Assembly: GCA_031263485.1 (NCBI GenBank)
Contig: JAISFS010000119.1
Span: 1 to 40,872, forward strand
Reading direction: 5' to 3'
Source: Deltaproteobacteria bacterium
GTDB taxonomy: Bacteria; Desulfobacterota; Desulfarculia; Adiutricales; Adiutricaceae
DNA: 40,872 bases
How positions within the stretch are numbered: the stretch's first letter is position 1; every line of letters starts with the position of its first letter. This document shows positions 24,374 through 31,774 of the stretch, piece by piece. The notes below the pieces were generated by a model. That model was not told the DNA's origin. It did no database searches and saw nothing but the letters and a program-made list of their open reading frames with translations. Made by a program: the position numbers and the translations under genes.

Positions 24374-26164
24374 CTAGCGGGGGAGGAGCTCGCGCATCTT
24401 CTCATCTATCGTCTCCGGGCGCTCGTGGCCCTTCTCGAGGGCGGTCGCGTACGCGCCCCTGGCCTCGGCAGGACGCCCGGCGCGGGCCAGGGCGTCTCCC
24501 AGGTGCTCCATGATGACGGGATCCTGCCCCGAGACATGGGCCGCCCTCTCCAGGAGCGGCAGGGCCTTGGCATCGTCCTTCATGCGGTAGTAGACCCAAC
24601 CCAGAGTGTCTAGGTAATAGCCGTTGTCGGGCCTGAGGTTATTGGCCCTCAAGGCCAGGGTCAGGGCCTCCTTGAGGTTCCTGCCCTCCTCGGCCCAAGT
24701 GTAGGCCAGATAGTTCAGGGCCTCCGAGAACTCCGGATCCAGCTCCACGGCGCGGGCCATGGCCGCCAGGCACTCGGAGCGGCGGCCCACGGCGTCCTCG
24801 GCCGCGCCCAGGCTGAACTGGAGCTCGGCGGAGTCCGGGAAGAGCTTCACGCCGTCCCGGTACAGGGCGAGGGCCTCCTGGACGCGGGAGTCTTCCTCCA
24901 TGATGCGCCCGGTGGCGACCAGGAGCATCGGCGCTCCCGGATGGCTTCTCCTGGCCTCTGCCAGCATGGCCAGGGCCTCGACGCGGCGGCCGTCCTTGGA
25001 CATGAGGGACGCGAGGTACAGGGTCGCGTCCACGAACTCCTCGCTCTGGTAGGGGATCCTCAGGAGATTCTCCATCGCCTGCCGGGACTGGCCCGTCTCC
25101 GCCTGGGTCACGGCCAGGAGGTAGCGGGCCCGGGTGTTTTCGGGATCGCGGCGCAAGGCCCCCGAGAACTCCGCCGCCGCCCGCTCCCAGAGGCTGTCCT
25201 CCAGGAACATGAGCCCGATGGTGACCCCCGCGTCCTCGGCCCCGAGCTGCAGCCCCGAGACTTCCTCTATGAGCGCCACCGCCTCCCGACGCTTGCCGGT
25301 CTTGGCAAGGATACGGGAGAGCCTCGCCTTCGCCATGTCGATGTCGGGGCGGTAGCGGATGATCTGGCGGTAGTTGCGCTCGGCCGCCTTGAGGTTGCCG
25401 TCCTGCTCGTTCAGGAGGGCCAGCTCCACTATGCTCTCCACGAAGTCCGGCCGCTTCAGGACCGACCTCTCGAAGTGCCTCAGCGCCTCCTTGCCGTCGC
25501 CGCGGCGAAGGGCCACTCGCCCCAGGAAATAGTCAGGGAGGTGGGAGCCGGGCGTGAGCGCCCCCAGCCGCGAGAAGGCGGCCGACGCCTCGTCCAGGCG
25601 CCCGCTCTCGGCGTACATGGCCCCAAGGAAGGAGACCGCCTCCTCGTTGGTGGGCTCCAGCTTCAGAGCCTCAAGGTAGTTCTCCTCCGCCTTCTGCCAC
25701 TGGCCGGAAACGGAGGCCAGGTACCCCGCGAACAGCCTGGGTTCCGGGTCCTCCGGGCGCATGGCCGCGGCCCGGTCCACGAAGCCGGAGGCCTCTTCCA
25801 GGCGGCCGTTCCTGGCCAGCATCTTGGCGGTCTCCAGCTCCAGGTAGTAGGGGCCCCCGGCCTCGTGGGCGGCCCGCTTCATGGAGCCCACCGCCCGGTC
25901 GTCCTGTCGGGCTAGCTCCTCGTACTGGGCCTTCAGGAAATAGTAGTAGCTCCGGACGGCGGCGGCCCCGTTCCCGCTCGCTGCGGCGCAGGAGGCCAGG
26001 AGAGCGGCGGAGAGGGCCAGAGCGGCGAGCGCCGGGGCCAGAAGGGCGCGCCCGCCCGCGACGGGCCCGGCACCCAGCACCGGGCGGCGGGCGGCGGGCG
26101 CCGGGCGCGCGCAAGGGACGCTCCGGGTCTCGGGCCCCGGGGAAGACTTGTGAGTTGTGGGCAT
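24374..26164 (-). CDS. TPR-repeat lipoprotein
   Basis: A 596-residue protein. A hydrophobic segment ends in a lipobox (ALLASC, Cys59 from this start); the signal begins late, so a shorter start such as GTG at residue 29 is plausible. From about residue 75 to the end there are roughly twelve TPR units (for example AEENYLEALKLEPTNEEAVS; ALRHFERSVLKRPDFVES; AERNYRQIIRYRPDIDMAKA; YYLDTLGWVYYRMKDDAKAL). It is probably exported and lipid-anchored, acting as a scaffold. It starts 22 bases after the rpoH stop, so the two are probably cotranscribed, and the LolB-like gene follows. Confidence 0.85.
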   Translation of the reverse strand: MPTTHKSSPGPETRSVPCARPAPAARRPVLGAGPVAGGRALLAPALAALALSAALLASCAAASGNGAAAVRSYYYFLKAQYEELARQDDRAVGSMKRAAHEAGGPYYLELETAKMLARNGRLEEASGFVDRAAAMRPEDPEPRLFAGYLASVSGQWQKAEENYLEALKLEPTNEEAVSFLGAMYAESGRLDEASAAFSRLGALTPGSHLPDYFLGRVALRRGDGKEALRHFERSVLKRPDFVESIVELALLNEQDGNLKAAERNYRQIIRYRPDIDMAKARLSRILAKTGKRREAVALIEEVSGLQLGAEDAGVTIGLMFLEDSLWERAAAEFSGALRRDPENTRARYLLAVTQAETGQSRQAMENLLRIPYQSEEFVDATLYLASLMSKDGRRVEALAMLAEARRSHPGAPMLLVATGRIMEEDSRVQEALALYRDGVKLFPDSAELQFSLGAAEDAVGRRSECLAAMARAVELDPEFSEALNYLAYTWAEEGRNLKEALTLALRANNLRPDNGYYLDTLGWVYYRMKDDAKALPLLERAAHVSGQDPVIMEHLGDALARAGRPAEARGAYATALEKGHERPETIDEKMRELLPR

Positions 26165-26186
26165 ATGGCGTCGACCCAGAAGGGGA

Positions 26187-27362
26187 TTATTCGGAAAGGG
26201 AGAGTTCCGGGAGCTCTTTTAAAAGGTATGCGTGGATCTTCTTCTTGAGCCTCTCCTCCAGCTGACGGACCCGCTCGCGGCTGACCCCGAACTCCTCGCC
26301 TATCTCCTGAAGGGTGACGGGCTCCTCGGCCAGGAGCCTCTTTTCCAGGATCCTGCGCTCGCGGTCGTCCAGGGTCTTCTTGAGCCGGCCCAGGCGGTCC
26401 TTCACGAGGCTCCGTATCTGGGCGTCCGCCAGGATGCTGTCCGCCCCCTCGCCGGGGGCCTGGAGCATGCTCACCTGGGTATCGTCCTTGTCCTCGCCCA
26501 GCCGCGCGTCCAGGGACACCTCCCTGCCGGAGGAGAGCCGCGCGTCCATCTCCTCCACCTCGCTCACGGGCACGTTCAGCCGCTCGGCCAAAAGCTCCGG
26601 CACGGGCTCGAAGCCCTCCCGGACGAGCTGGTCCTGGGCCTTCTTGAGGTTGTAGAAGAGCTTGCGCTGGACCTGCGTCGTCCCCACCTTGACCAGGCGC
26701 CAGTTGTCCATGATGTACTTGAGGATGTAGGCGCGGATCCAGTAGGAGGCGTAGTAGCTGAACTTGGCGTTCTTGGAGGGGTCGAACTTCACGAGCGCCT
26801 GGAGGAGGCCCATGTTCCCCTCCTGGATGAGATCCTGGAGGTTGTTGAGCCAGGAGCTCTGGTACTCCATGGCGAGCTTCACGACCAGCCGCAGGTTGGC
26901 GGTTACGAGGCGCCTGCCGGCCTCGGGGTTGCCGGTCCGGATGTACTCCCTGACCAAGGCCTTCTCCTCTTCGGGGGCCAGAATCTTGAACGAGCGGATC
27001 TCGTTCAGGTACGCCCGGAGCGAGTCGCGGCCCTCAGGGGACGCCGCGGCGCCCCCGCCCCTCCAGGGCGCGGGGGTCTTGGCATGGGGGTCCTCGGCGG
27101 GCACGGGAAGGTTGGCGGCCCCGTAGCCGCCCTCACTCTCCCCGCCCATGGCCTCCAGGGCGTACGGTTCCTCCCCGTCCTCCGGGATTTCGGGGACATC
27201 CGAATCTTGCGAGCCAGGATCCGGGTTGTCCGACTCTGGCTCGTCCGGATCCGGGACGTCCGGATCCGGCGCGTCCCGATCCGGGACGCCCTGATCCTGG
27301 ACGCCGGAGGGTGTCTGGGCCGACTTGCGCTCAACGTACCCGATGCCGCTGTCTTCCTCCAA
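26187..27362 (-). CDS. rpoH: RNA polymerase sigma-32 type factor with an N-terminal Asp-Pro repeat region
   Basis: About 391 residues from a TTG at 27362 (GAGG 8 bases upstream); alternatives are ATG 27488 and ATG 27149. Region 2 is clear (SLRAYLNEIRSFKILAPEEE; NLQDLIQEGNMGLLQALVKF; FSYYASYWIRAYILKYIMDN). The stretch QRKLFYNLKK near residue 229 is the RpoH box, diagnostic of heat-shock sigma factors. Region 4 ends with a helix-turn-helix (VTLQEIGEEFGVSRERVRQL). The first 110 residues are extra: repeated Asp-Pro units (PDPDVPDPDEPESDNPDPG) and acidic sequence. A consensus promoter 245 bases upstream leaves a long 5' leader. Family firm, start uncertain. Confidence 0.9.
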   Translation of the reverse strand: MEEDSGIGYVERKSAQTPSGVQDQGVPDRDAPDPDVPDPDEPESDNPDPGSQDSDVPEIPEDGEEPYALEAMGGESEGGYGAANLPVPAEDPHAKTPAPWRGGGAAASPEGRDSLRAYLNEIRSFKILAPEEEKALVREYIRTGNPEAGRRLVTANLRLVVKLAMEYQSSWLNNLQDLIQEGNMGLLQALVKFDPSKNAKFSYYASYWIRAYILKYIMDNWRLVKVGTTQVQRKLFYNLKKAQDQLVREGFEPVPELLAERLNVPVSEVEEMDARLSSGREVSLDARLGEDKDDTQVSMLQAPGEGADSILADAQIRSLVKDRLGRLKKTLDDRERRILEKRLLAEEPVTLQEIGEEFGVSRERVRQLEERLKKKIHAYLLKELPELSLSE

Positions 27363-27606
27363 GGGCTGTGCCTCGCGTGACGCCCGCCACGGCGGGCCCG
27401 GAATAGAGAAAAGCCGTCCCCGGGGCGGCCTGTGACAGTCCGGGGCGGCCAGTCTGGACGACCGGGCTGGCGGGCGCCAATCCGGCATGGGGAAGGGCGG
27501 CGGACACCTCCTGGAACTGCGGCCCGGGCCGTCCGGCGCGGAGGCCTGCCGCGAGACGCGGCGACCCCCGGCGGACGCCGGGAAAGTCGGGACCCTGGTC
27601 CACAAA

Positions 27607-27635
27607 AATATATACCCGGGCCGGGCGCTTGTCAA
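27607..27635 (-). promoter_or_regulatory. Sigma-70 promoter of rpoH
   Basis: On the minus strand TTGACA (27630-27635) and TATATT (27607-27612) are 17 bases apart, near-perfect consensus in a very GC-rich setting. Transcription would start near 27600, leaving a leader of about 240 bases before the TTG start at 27362. Confidence 0.82.
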
Positions 27636-28380
27636 ACTGCGTCCCGAGGGCGCGAACCCCGCTCCGGACGCCCCGGGGGCCGCGCCCGCGTCCGGGGCGA
27701 ACCGTGCGCCTTTGCCCCGGGCGGACCGTGCCCCATCGCCCCGGGCGGCGTCTCGGGGAGATGACATCGGGGAAGCTCTGGTGCGGGGGGCAAGGTAAGG
27801 AGGGCGATGCCCGGGAACTTGAAGGCGCAGTGAAGGTCTCCCCGTTAGGCCTGGCCGTCGCGGCCCCCCCGAGCGCCCGAACTGGAGTCGCGGGGCTCCG
27901 AGGCAAGTGGCCGGCCGGACTCGGCCGCCGATGACTACGACTCCTGAAATCACGGCAGTCCAAGATAGAGCAGATGGGACTCCGGGGCTTCCGGTCGCCT
28001 TCAGGGGCAGAGGAGCATCGGTGAGGTGGAGAGGGGTTTGTGCCGGAGGCGATTTCTTGGTATCATGGCAGATTAATAGGACTGAGGTCTGTGAAAAAAG
28101 CCCCTCCGAGCCTGAAGAGAAGGGCAAAATCACACGCCTGTCAATCAGGCCGGACTTCATGTCGGATTGGGCGAAATATCGCCTCTGCGGTCAATCCAGG
28201 TGCGCCAGGGGCATCCCTTGAATGGAAAGGCGTGTTGTCTCCGTGAAGTCCAATTCATACTTTTTACACATACATCAGGACTGGATGCCTGACGGACCGG
28301 AACGCCGAAGACCTCCGTGTTCGCACCGATGTCCTGATCGTTACGCGGGCACCGTCCGCTAAGGAGCAGCCTGAACGGCC
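27636..28380. other. Gap between the rpoH promoter and the accessory cassette
   Basis: To about 27930 the sequence is GC-rich with no gene. From about 27950 composition falls and a different style of DNA begins. A small perfect hairpin (GGCGA-AATA-TCGCC) lies near 28168-28182. Frames open here give no recognisable product. This is the left edge of the second accessory region. Confidence 0.5.
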
Positions 28381-28514
28381 CATGACGACTCTGCGCCGGA
28401 TGTCGACATGGCTTATGTCCGCAAGGCCTTATCGGTGCCCTCGATATCGCGACACCAGATGACCTGGCCGCCGAAATCAGACGGGGGCTTGAGAAATTTC
28501 GGAGAATTGGATGA
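28381..28514 (+). pseudogene. Small helical protein of the TM coiled-coil cassette, copy 2 (frameshifted)
   Basis: One frame reads DSAPDVDMAYVRKAL to about 28430; after a one-base shift it continues IGALDIATPDDLAAEI and RRGLEKFRRIG to TGA 28514. The joined product parallels copy 1 (IDMALFEKVL...ATDDDWTRVRQAFDKSR). The stop overlaps the next gene's start (ATGA, 28511-28514), showing translational coupling in the ancestral cassette. The start codon is lost. Function unknown. Confidence 0.55.
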
Positions 28515-28927
28515 TTGAACAAGTCACGACATTTCAGTGGGCCATCGCCATAATCGTTACGGTCATTATGGGGTTTATGACGATTATCCTCAGTGGCATG
28601 TCCAAAAGCCTGGTCAAGATAGGCGACAGGCTATCCGGGGTCGAAACCAAGGTGGCCGGGCTAGAAACCAGGATGGACGGGTTCGATAGCAGGATGAACG
28701 GGTTTGAATCCCGGATGAACGGGTTTGAAGCCAAGCTGGAAAAATTGTCTTCGGCCATCGTAGATTTGCGGGTGGACTTCGGAATTTTGTTGGGTTCCCT
28801 TAACGGCCCCCTGGCTTTTTCCGCAGTCCCCAGACGACTACTTACATCAGATAATACTGCGGACAGTAGCCTCCCCGACCAGGGCTCCCCGGCGGACGCC
28901 GGACATCATGAGCCCCGTCCAGAGTAA
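28511..28927 (+). CDS. Single-TM coiled-coil protein, copy 2
   Basis: A 138-residue protein. TFQW leads into a membrane segment at about residues 9-29 (AIAIIVTVIMGFMTIILSGM). A coiled coil follows, of repeated units RLSGVETK, VAGLETR, MDGFDSR, MNGFESR and MNGFEAK, then LEKLSSAIVDLRVDFG. The last 45 residues are polar and have no counterpart in copy 1. The plan matches the protein at 16066, and both follow the same kind of small frameshifted gene. The frame is intact here although its partner is broken. The cassette may belong to a mobile or defence-type accessory system; no family is recognised, so no function is assigned. Confidence 0.7.
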   Translation: MIEQVTTFQWAIAIIVTVIMGFMTIILSGMSKSLVKIGDRLSGVETKVAGLETRMDGFDSRMNGFESRMNGFEAKLEKLSSAIVDLRVDFGILLGSLNGPLAFSAVPRRLLTSDNTADSSLPDQGSPADAGHHEPRPE

Positions 28928-29623
28928 CCTCCGTTCCGCCTTGCCCTGCATCCTGACAAAGAGCGCATTCCGGCATCCCGATTGACCGCCGTTGGCAATG
29001 CCTCGCAGGAAGCGCCTCCGAGCCAAGCTACGGCCCGAAGCCCCAAGGGCTCTCCACCGCTCAGTCCGGTCACCTCGCCGCAGACAATGGATAGTCGCCG
29101 GAGACCTCGGCCCCAAGGGCCCTGCCGAATGCCGCCGATGCGGCCCACGATTCCGACCCCCTTGCCGGGCACCTCTCGGGCGCCGTGACTGTGAAGACTG
29201 GGTCCCCGCAGGATCCTATACGCACGGGTCCCTTCCAAGTCGCAGGAGAACGCGCGCTCTGCCGCCCCTTCGGGGTCCCTTTCAGTATCCCTTGGAGGGG
29301 GGCCCTCCGCTTTAGCACCTGGCCAAGAACACCTCCCCAGCGTTGCGGCTTGGCCGTCCAGGAACATGAGGCGACCTCCCGGATACCCGGCGGCCTTCCG
29401 CTGAACTGGCTGGCAACCCGCCTTCCCGGTCGTGGTGCCCGTTCCGTTGCCATAAACAGAGACATTGCCAGGGACCGTTTCCCAGAGAGCGACCGGAACC
29501 CCAAGAAGGGCCAAAAACCAAAAACACGATGAGGATCCGCGCCAGGCAAACTGGTTGCCACTTATGCATGAAATGCCGAAGGTTCCATGGAACCTGCACG
29601 GATAGCATAGCCCGTCTCACATT
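28928..29623. other. Gap with a possible decayed secreted-protein gene on the minus strand
   Basis: No intact gene. On the minus strand near 29575-29450 the sequence reads like a signal peptide (HKWQPVCLARILIVFLVFG, then after a frame change LLGVPVALWETVPGNVSVYG), and frames below it stay open for up to 200 codons with a Gly/Arg-rich product. Two frames are open together, so the coding evidence is weak. It could be a decayed exported protein or chance. Confidence 0.3.
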
Positions 29624-29652
29624 TTGACTGTTGACAGCCGCGGACATATTCT
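29624..29652 (+). promoter_or_regulatory. Candidate promoter before the first 200-bp repeat copy
   Basis: TTGACT (29624-29629) and TATTCT (29647-29652) are 17 bases apart. The pair lies about 65 bases before the repeat copy at 29716, and a weaker pair (TTGATT, then TACGAT at 16 bases) lies at 30957-30984 before the second copy. Confidence 0.45.
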
Positions 29653-29715
29653 TGTCTGATGATACCTGGCAACGCCAGACTGCCATCGTGAACGGACACC
29701 GGATTGGCGATTCAT

Positions 29716-29917
29716 GACGTTACCGTATCAAGTCGGCGAAGAACTCATGTCGAAGAGCCGGTTGAGGTGAGGCGGCGGTGGTCCAATCAGTCCGACTGGG
29801 AAGTCATGCCCCTATAATTGGCGCGTTTTGCCAACAATTAAGGCTCCCTGAGGCCAATGACCAGTGGGCGTTGCGTCTGCCTCGGGTTGCCGTTCCTGCT
29901 TATAACGGATCCGTCAT
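29716..29917 (+). repeat. Diverged direct repeat, copy 1
   Basis: About 200 bases similar along their length to 30985-31179. Shared blocks include AAGAGCCGG, GGCGGCGG.GGTCCAATCAG, CCGACTGGG.AGTCA, CGTTTTGCC, GGC.AATGACCAG and CCGTCAT. The frame that is open in copy 2 is interrupted here by stops and a shift (RRRWSNQSDWEVMPL, stop, LARFANN, stop). Confidence 0.8.
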
Positions 29918-30124
29918 TTATGCAAAGCGAGGGAAATCATCGCGCAAACTGAATTCTTTCTTGATAAATTATACTCATCATGTCAGACAGATTGTTGTAA
30001 GATTTCGGCATGCCTTTACCACGGCATCGGAAATGCATCGGAAATGCCGACTGGCCCCGCCGGAGGAAATTCAATTATCATGGCCTTCAAATCCCTTTAA
30101 CTTAATCGCGGGAACCTTACGATC

Positions 30125-30286
30125 ATGGGAATCCCGTTTCCCGATCTTGCAACTCTGGAAAGCATGGCATCGATAATCGTCAGTCAGATGCACGAAGGTA
30201 TCGAGCCTGCCCCCTGGATGATCGAGCTTATGCGGGACTACTGTGTCGGAGATATTTCCATGGCTGATGTTATCAAAGCGCCGTAA
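30125..30286 (+). CDS. Fic-toxin antitoxin, VbhA-like
   Basis: A 53-residue protein (ATG 30125, TAA 30286), too short for most gene callers. It carries SQMHEG (residues 20-25), which fits the inhibitory motif (S/T)xxxE(G/N) of class I Fic antitoxins, whose Glu blocks ATP binding in the partner. The C-terminal half, PAPWMIELMRDYCVGDISMADVI, fits the VbhA-type pattern with a G-[DE]-I-[ST] turn. It lies just upstream of a broken Fic toxin gene, the usual antitoxin-first order. The antitoxin frame is complete while the toxin is not. The motif match plus the neighbour make the call good despite the short length. Confidence 0.75.
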   Translation: MGIPFPDLATLESMASIIVSQMHEGIEPAPWMIELMRDYCVGDISMADVIKAP

Positions 30287-30299
30287 AAGATTTTCAATG

Positions 30300-30933
30300 T
30301 ATAAAAACAAATAGAATAAGACGATCCAGACGGCATATACACCGATCCGGAAACTGGAGCCTGCGCAATCTGGCGCGTATTACCGGCAAAGCATCTCTTG
30401 CCTCCACCGAAGCTATTATTTCAGCTCTAAGAACCAAAAAACTCAAAAAAAATCCAATGCCAATCAAGGATATCTCGTCCCTGTTCGCCATTCACAAATA
30501 CCTGTTTCAGGAGCTGTACGCCTGGGCCGGAGAAAGACGCAAAGTCGAAATTTTTAAGGGCGGCATGCAATTTTCTTCCCTCTACGCGTTTCAATATAGC
30601 TGTCGCACATATAAACTCGCTGTTACCCAAATCCAGACTTATCCGCAACGAAAATCGGAACGGTCTGTCGGACTAACTTGCCGTCATTCTGGACAACGCC
30701 AATCATCTTCATGCTTTCCGCGAAGGAAACGGACGGGCGCAGAGGAGTTCATTCGTGCGCTAGCTCTCGAAAAGGGCTGGACGCTCAATATGTCTCCGGC
30801 CGAAAACCATGACGCTTATCGGAAATATTGTGAAGGTACCGCTAGCTTAAACACCAAAATTCTTTGCAGAAACAATGGCCGAAAATATGACCTCACTCAA
30901 ATAAACAGAATAACTATCGGCTCCACCACGTGA
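30300..30933 (+). pseudogene. Fic-domain AMP transferase toxin, inactivated
   Basis: Pieces of a Fic protein lie in alternating frames. YTDPETGA (about 30345) shifts into LRNLARITGKASLASTEAI, then DISSLFAIHKYLFQELYAWAGERRKVEIFKGGMQF, typical of the Fic N-terminal helices and flap. The active-site motif HAFREGNGR (30710-30736) is present but in the next frame and behind a TAA (LSD, stop, LAVILDNANHLHAFREGNGR). The C-terminal part EEFIRALALEKGWTLNMSPA returns to the earlier frame. At least three frame changes and one stop mean no full product. Intact relatives AMPylate target proteins. Confidence 0.88.
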
Positions 30934-30984
30934 ATGTTTTAGACCCCGGTTTTGATTTTATCGCCTGCCCTTATACGATATGAT

Positions 30985-31179
30985 GACGCCACCGTAACAA
31001 GTCGACGAGGGATTCATGATGAAGAGCCGGATGGGGCGGCGGCGGTCCAATCAGCCCGACTGGGCAGTCAGGCCTCAATACCTGGTACGTTTTGCCTTCC
31101 ATTCAATCTCCCTAAGGCTAATGACCAGGGGCCGATGCCTGCCTGGGGTTGCCGTGCCGATTTATTACGGTTCCGTCAT
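30985..31179 (+). repeat. Diverged direct repeat, copy 2
   Basis: The counterpart of 29716-29917, about 1.27 kb further on in the same orientation. Between the two copies lies the antitoxin/Fic module. Copy 2 keeps an open frame (see 31016-31183). Confidence 0.8.
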
Positions 31180-31183
31180 ATGA
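31016..31183 (+). CDS. Small basic protein of unknown function within the repeat
   Basis: 55 codons from ATG ATG at 31016/31019, with GAGGG 7 bases before the second ATG, ending at TGA 31183. The product is basic (KSRMGRRRSNQPDW) with a mildly hydrophobic end (PGVAVPIYYGSVI). The same sequence in copy 1 is broken. It may be the N-terminal stub of a transposase-like or other mobile gene, but I recognise no family. Confidence 0.3.
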   Translation: MMKSRMGRRRSNQPDWAVRPQYLVRFAFHSISLRLMTRGRCLPGVAVPIYYGSVI

Positions 31184-31284
31184 TGAGATTCTTGAAAAAC
31201 CCTGTAAAAAATTACTACATACTCGGCTCACCATAATCTGTTCCCGTTAACCGCAGCAAACCCGAATAGTGAACAGACACCTCG

Positions 31285-31473
31285 TCATGTCTCACCCGGA
31301 ACCGCCAGCAAGTCGTTTACGGACGGAGATCCATACGCGATGGTCGGTTCATAGGGTTCATCCATGCCCCTTTCCTGGATGAAGAAAGGACGTTTCCCCG
31401 CCATGCCGAAGTCATCGGACTCGCGGTCAAGGTCTTCGCCTGTGGCATTCGTTTCCAGACTTCTCGCTAGCAC
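31285..31473 (-). CDS. Possible small protein, unknown
   Basis: 62 codons on the minus strand from GTG 31473 to TGA 31285, with a soluble, acidic, unusually ordinary composition for this window (ETNATGEDLDRESDDFGMAG; DEPYEPTIAYGSPSVNDLL). There is no good ribosome site and the frame is open above the GTG. It could be the tail of a lost gene. Confidence 0.25.
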   Translation of the reverse strand: MLARSLETNATGEDLDRESDDFGMAGKRPFFIQERGMDEPYEPTIAYGSPSVNDLLAVPGET

Positions 31474-31590
31474 ACCGCCAGGCGAATCCCAGGCTCCCCA
31501 CCGAGATTGGCTTGCCCATATTGCTCCCTAATCCTCCGGTTGCTCAGGTACAAACGACTGTACCTCAACAATCCCGGAATCCCGGTTCCC

Positions 31591-31678
31591 GATCCGATCC
31601 GATCCGATCCCGGATTCCGGAACCCGTATCCCGTATCCCGTATTCCGGATCCCGGATCCCGGATCCCGGATCCCGGTT
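31591..31678. repeat. Simple repeats directly upstream of the AAA-nuclease promoter
   Basis: (GATCC) four times at 31591-31610, (CCCGTAT) three times at 31623-31643, and (CCCGGAT) three to five times at 31644-31678. The array stops 7 bases before the -35 box of the AAA gene. Confidence 0.93.
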
Positions 31679-31684
31679 ACGCTG

Positions 31685-31713
31685 TTGACATTAATACCGG
31701 AATATCGTATCAT
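31685..31713 (+). promoter_or_regulatory. Promoter of AAA-nuclease gene 1, with a possible operator in the spacer
   Basis: TTGACA (31685-31690), 17 bases, TATCAT (31708-31713). The spacer holds ATACCGGAATATCGTAT. The equivalent region of gene 2 (40077-40105) keeps GCTGTTGAC, ATACCGG.AT.TCG and TATCAT, although surrounding sequence differs. Confidence 0.82.
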
Positions 31714-31774
31714 TAAGTAAGGAGATGTGTGTAAAGCGGATATCGGTGAAGATCCGTTGACGGAGGTGAATCCC

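Noticed and set aside
28906-29686. Three overlapping minus-strand frames of 120-200 codons
   Set aside because: All are open over the same stretch, none has a good start, and only a signal-peptide-like string is suggestive. Reported as a possible decayed gene, not as a CDS.
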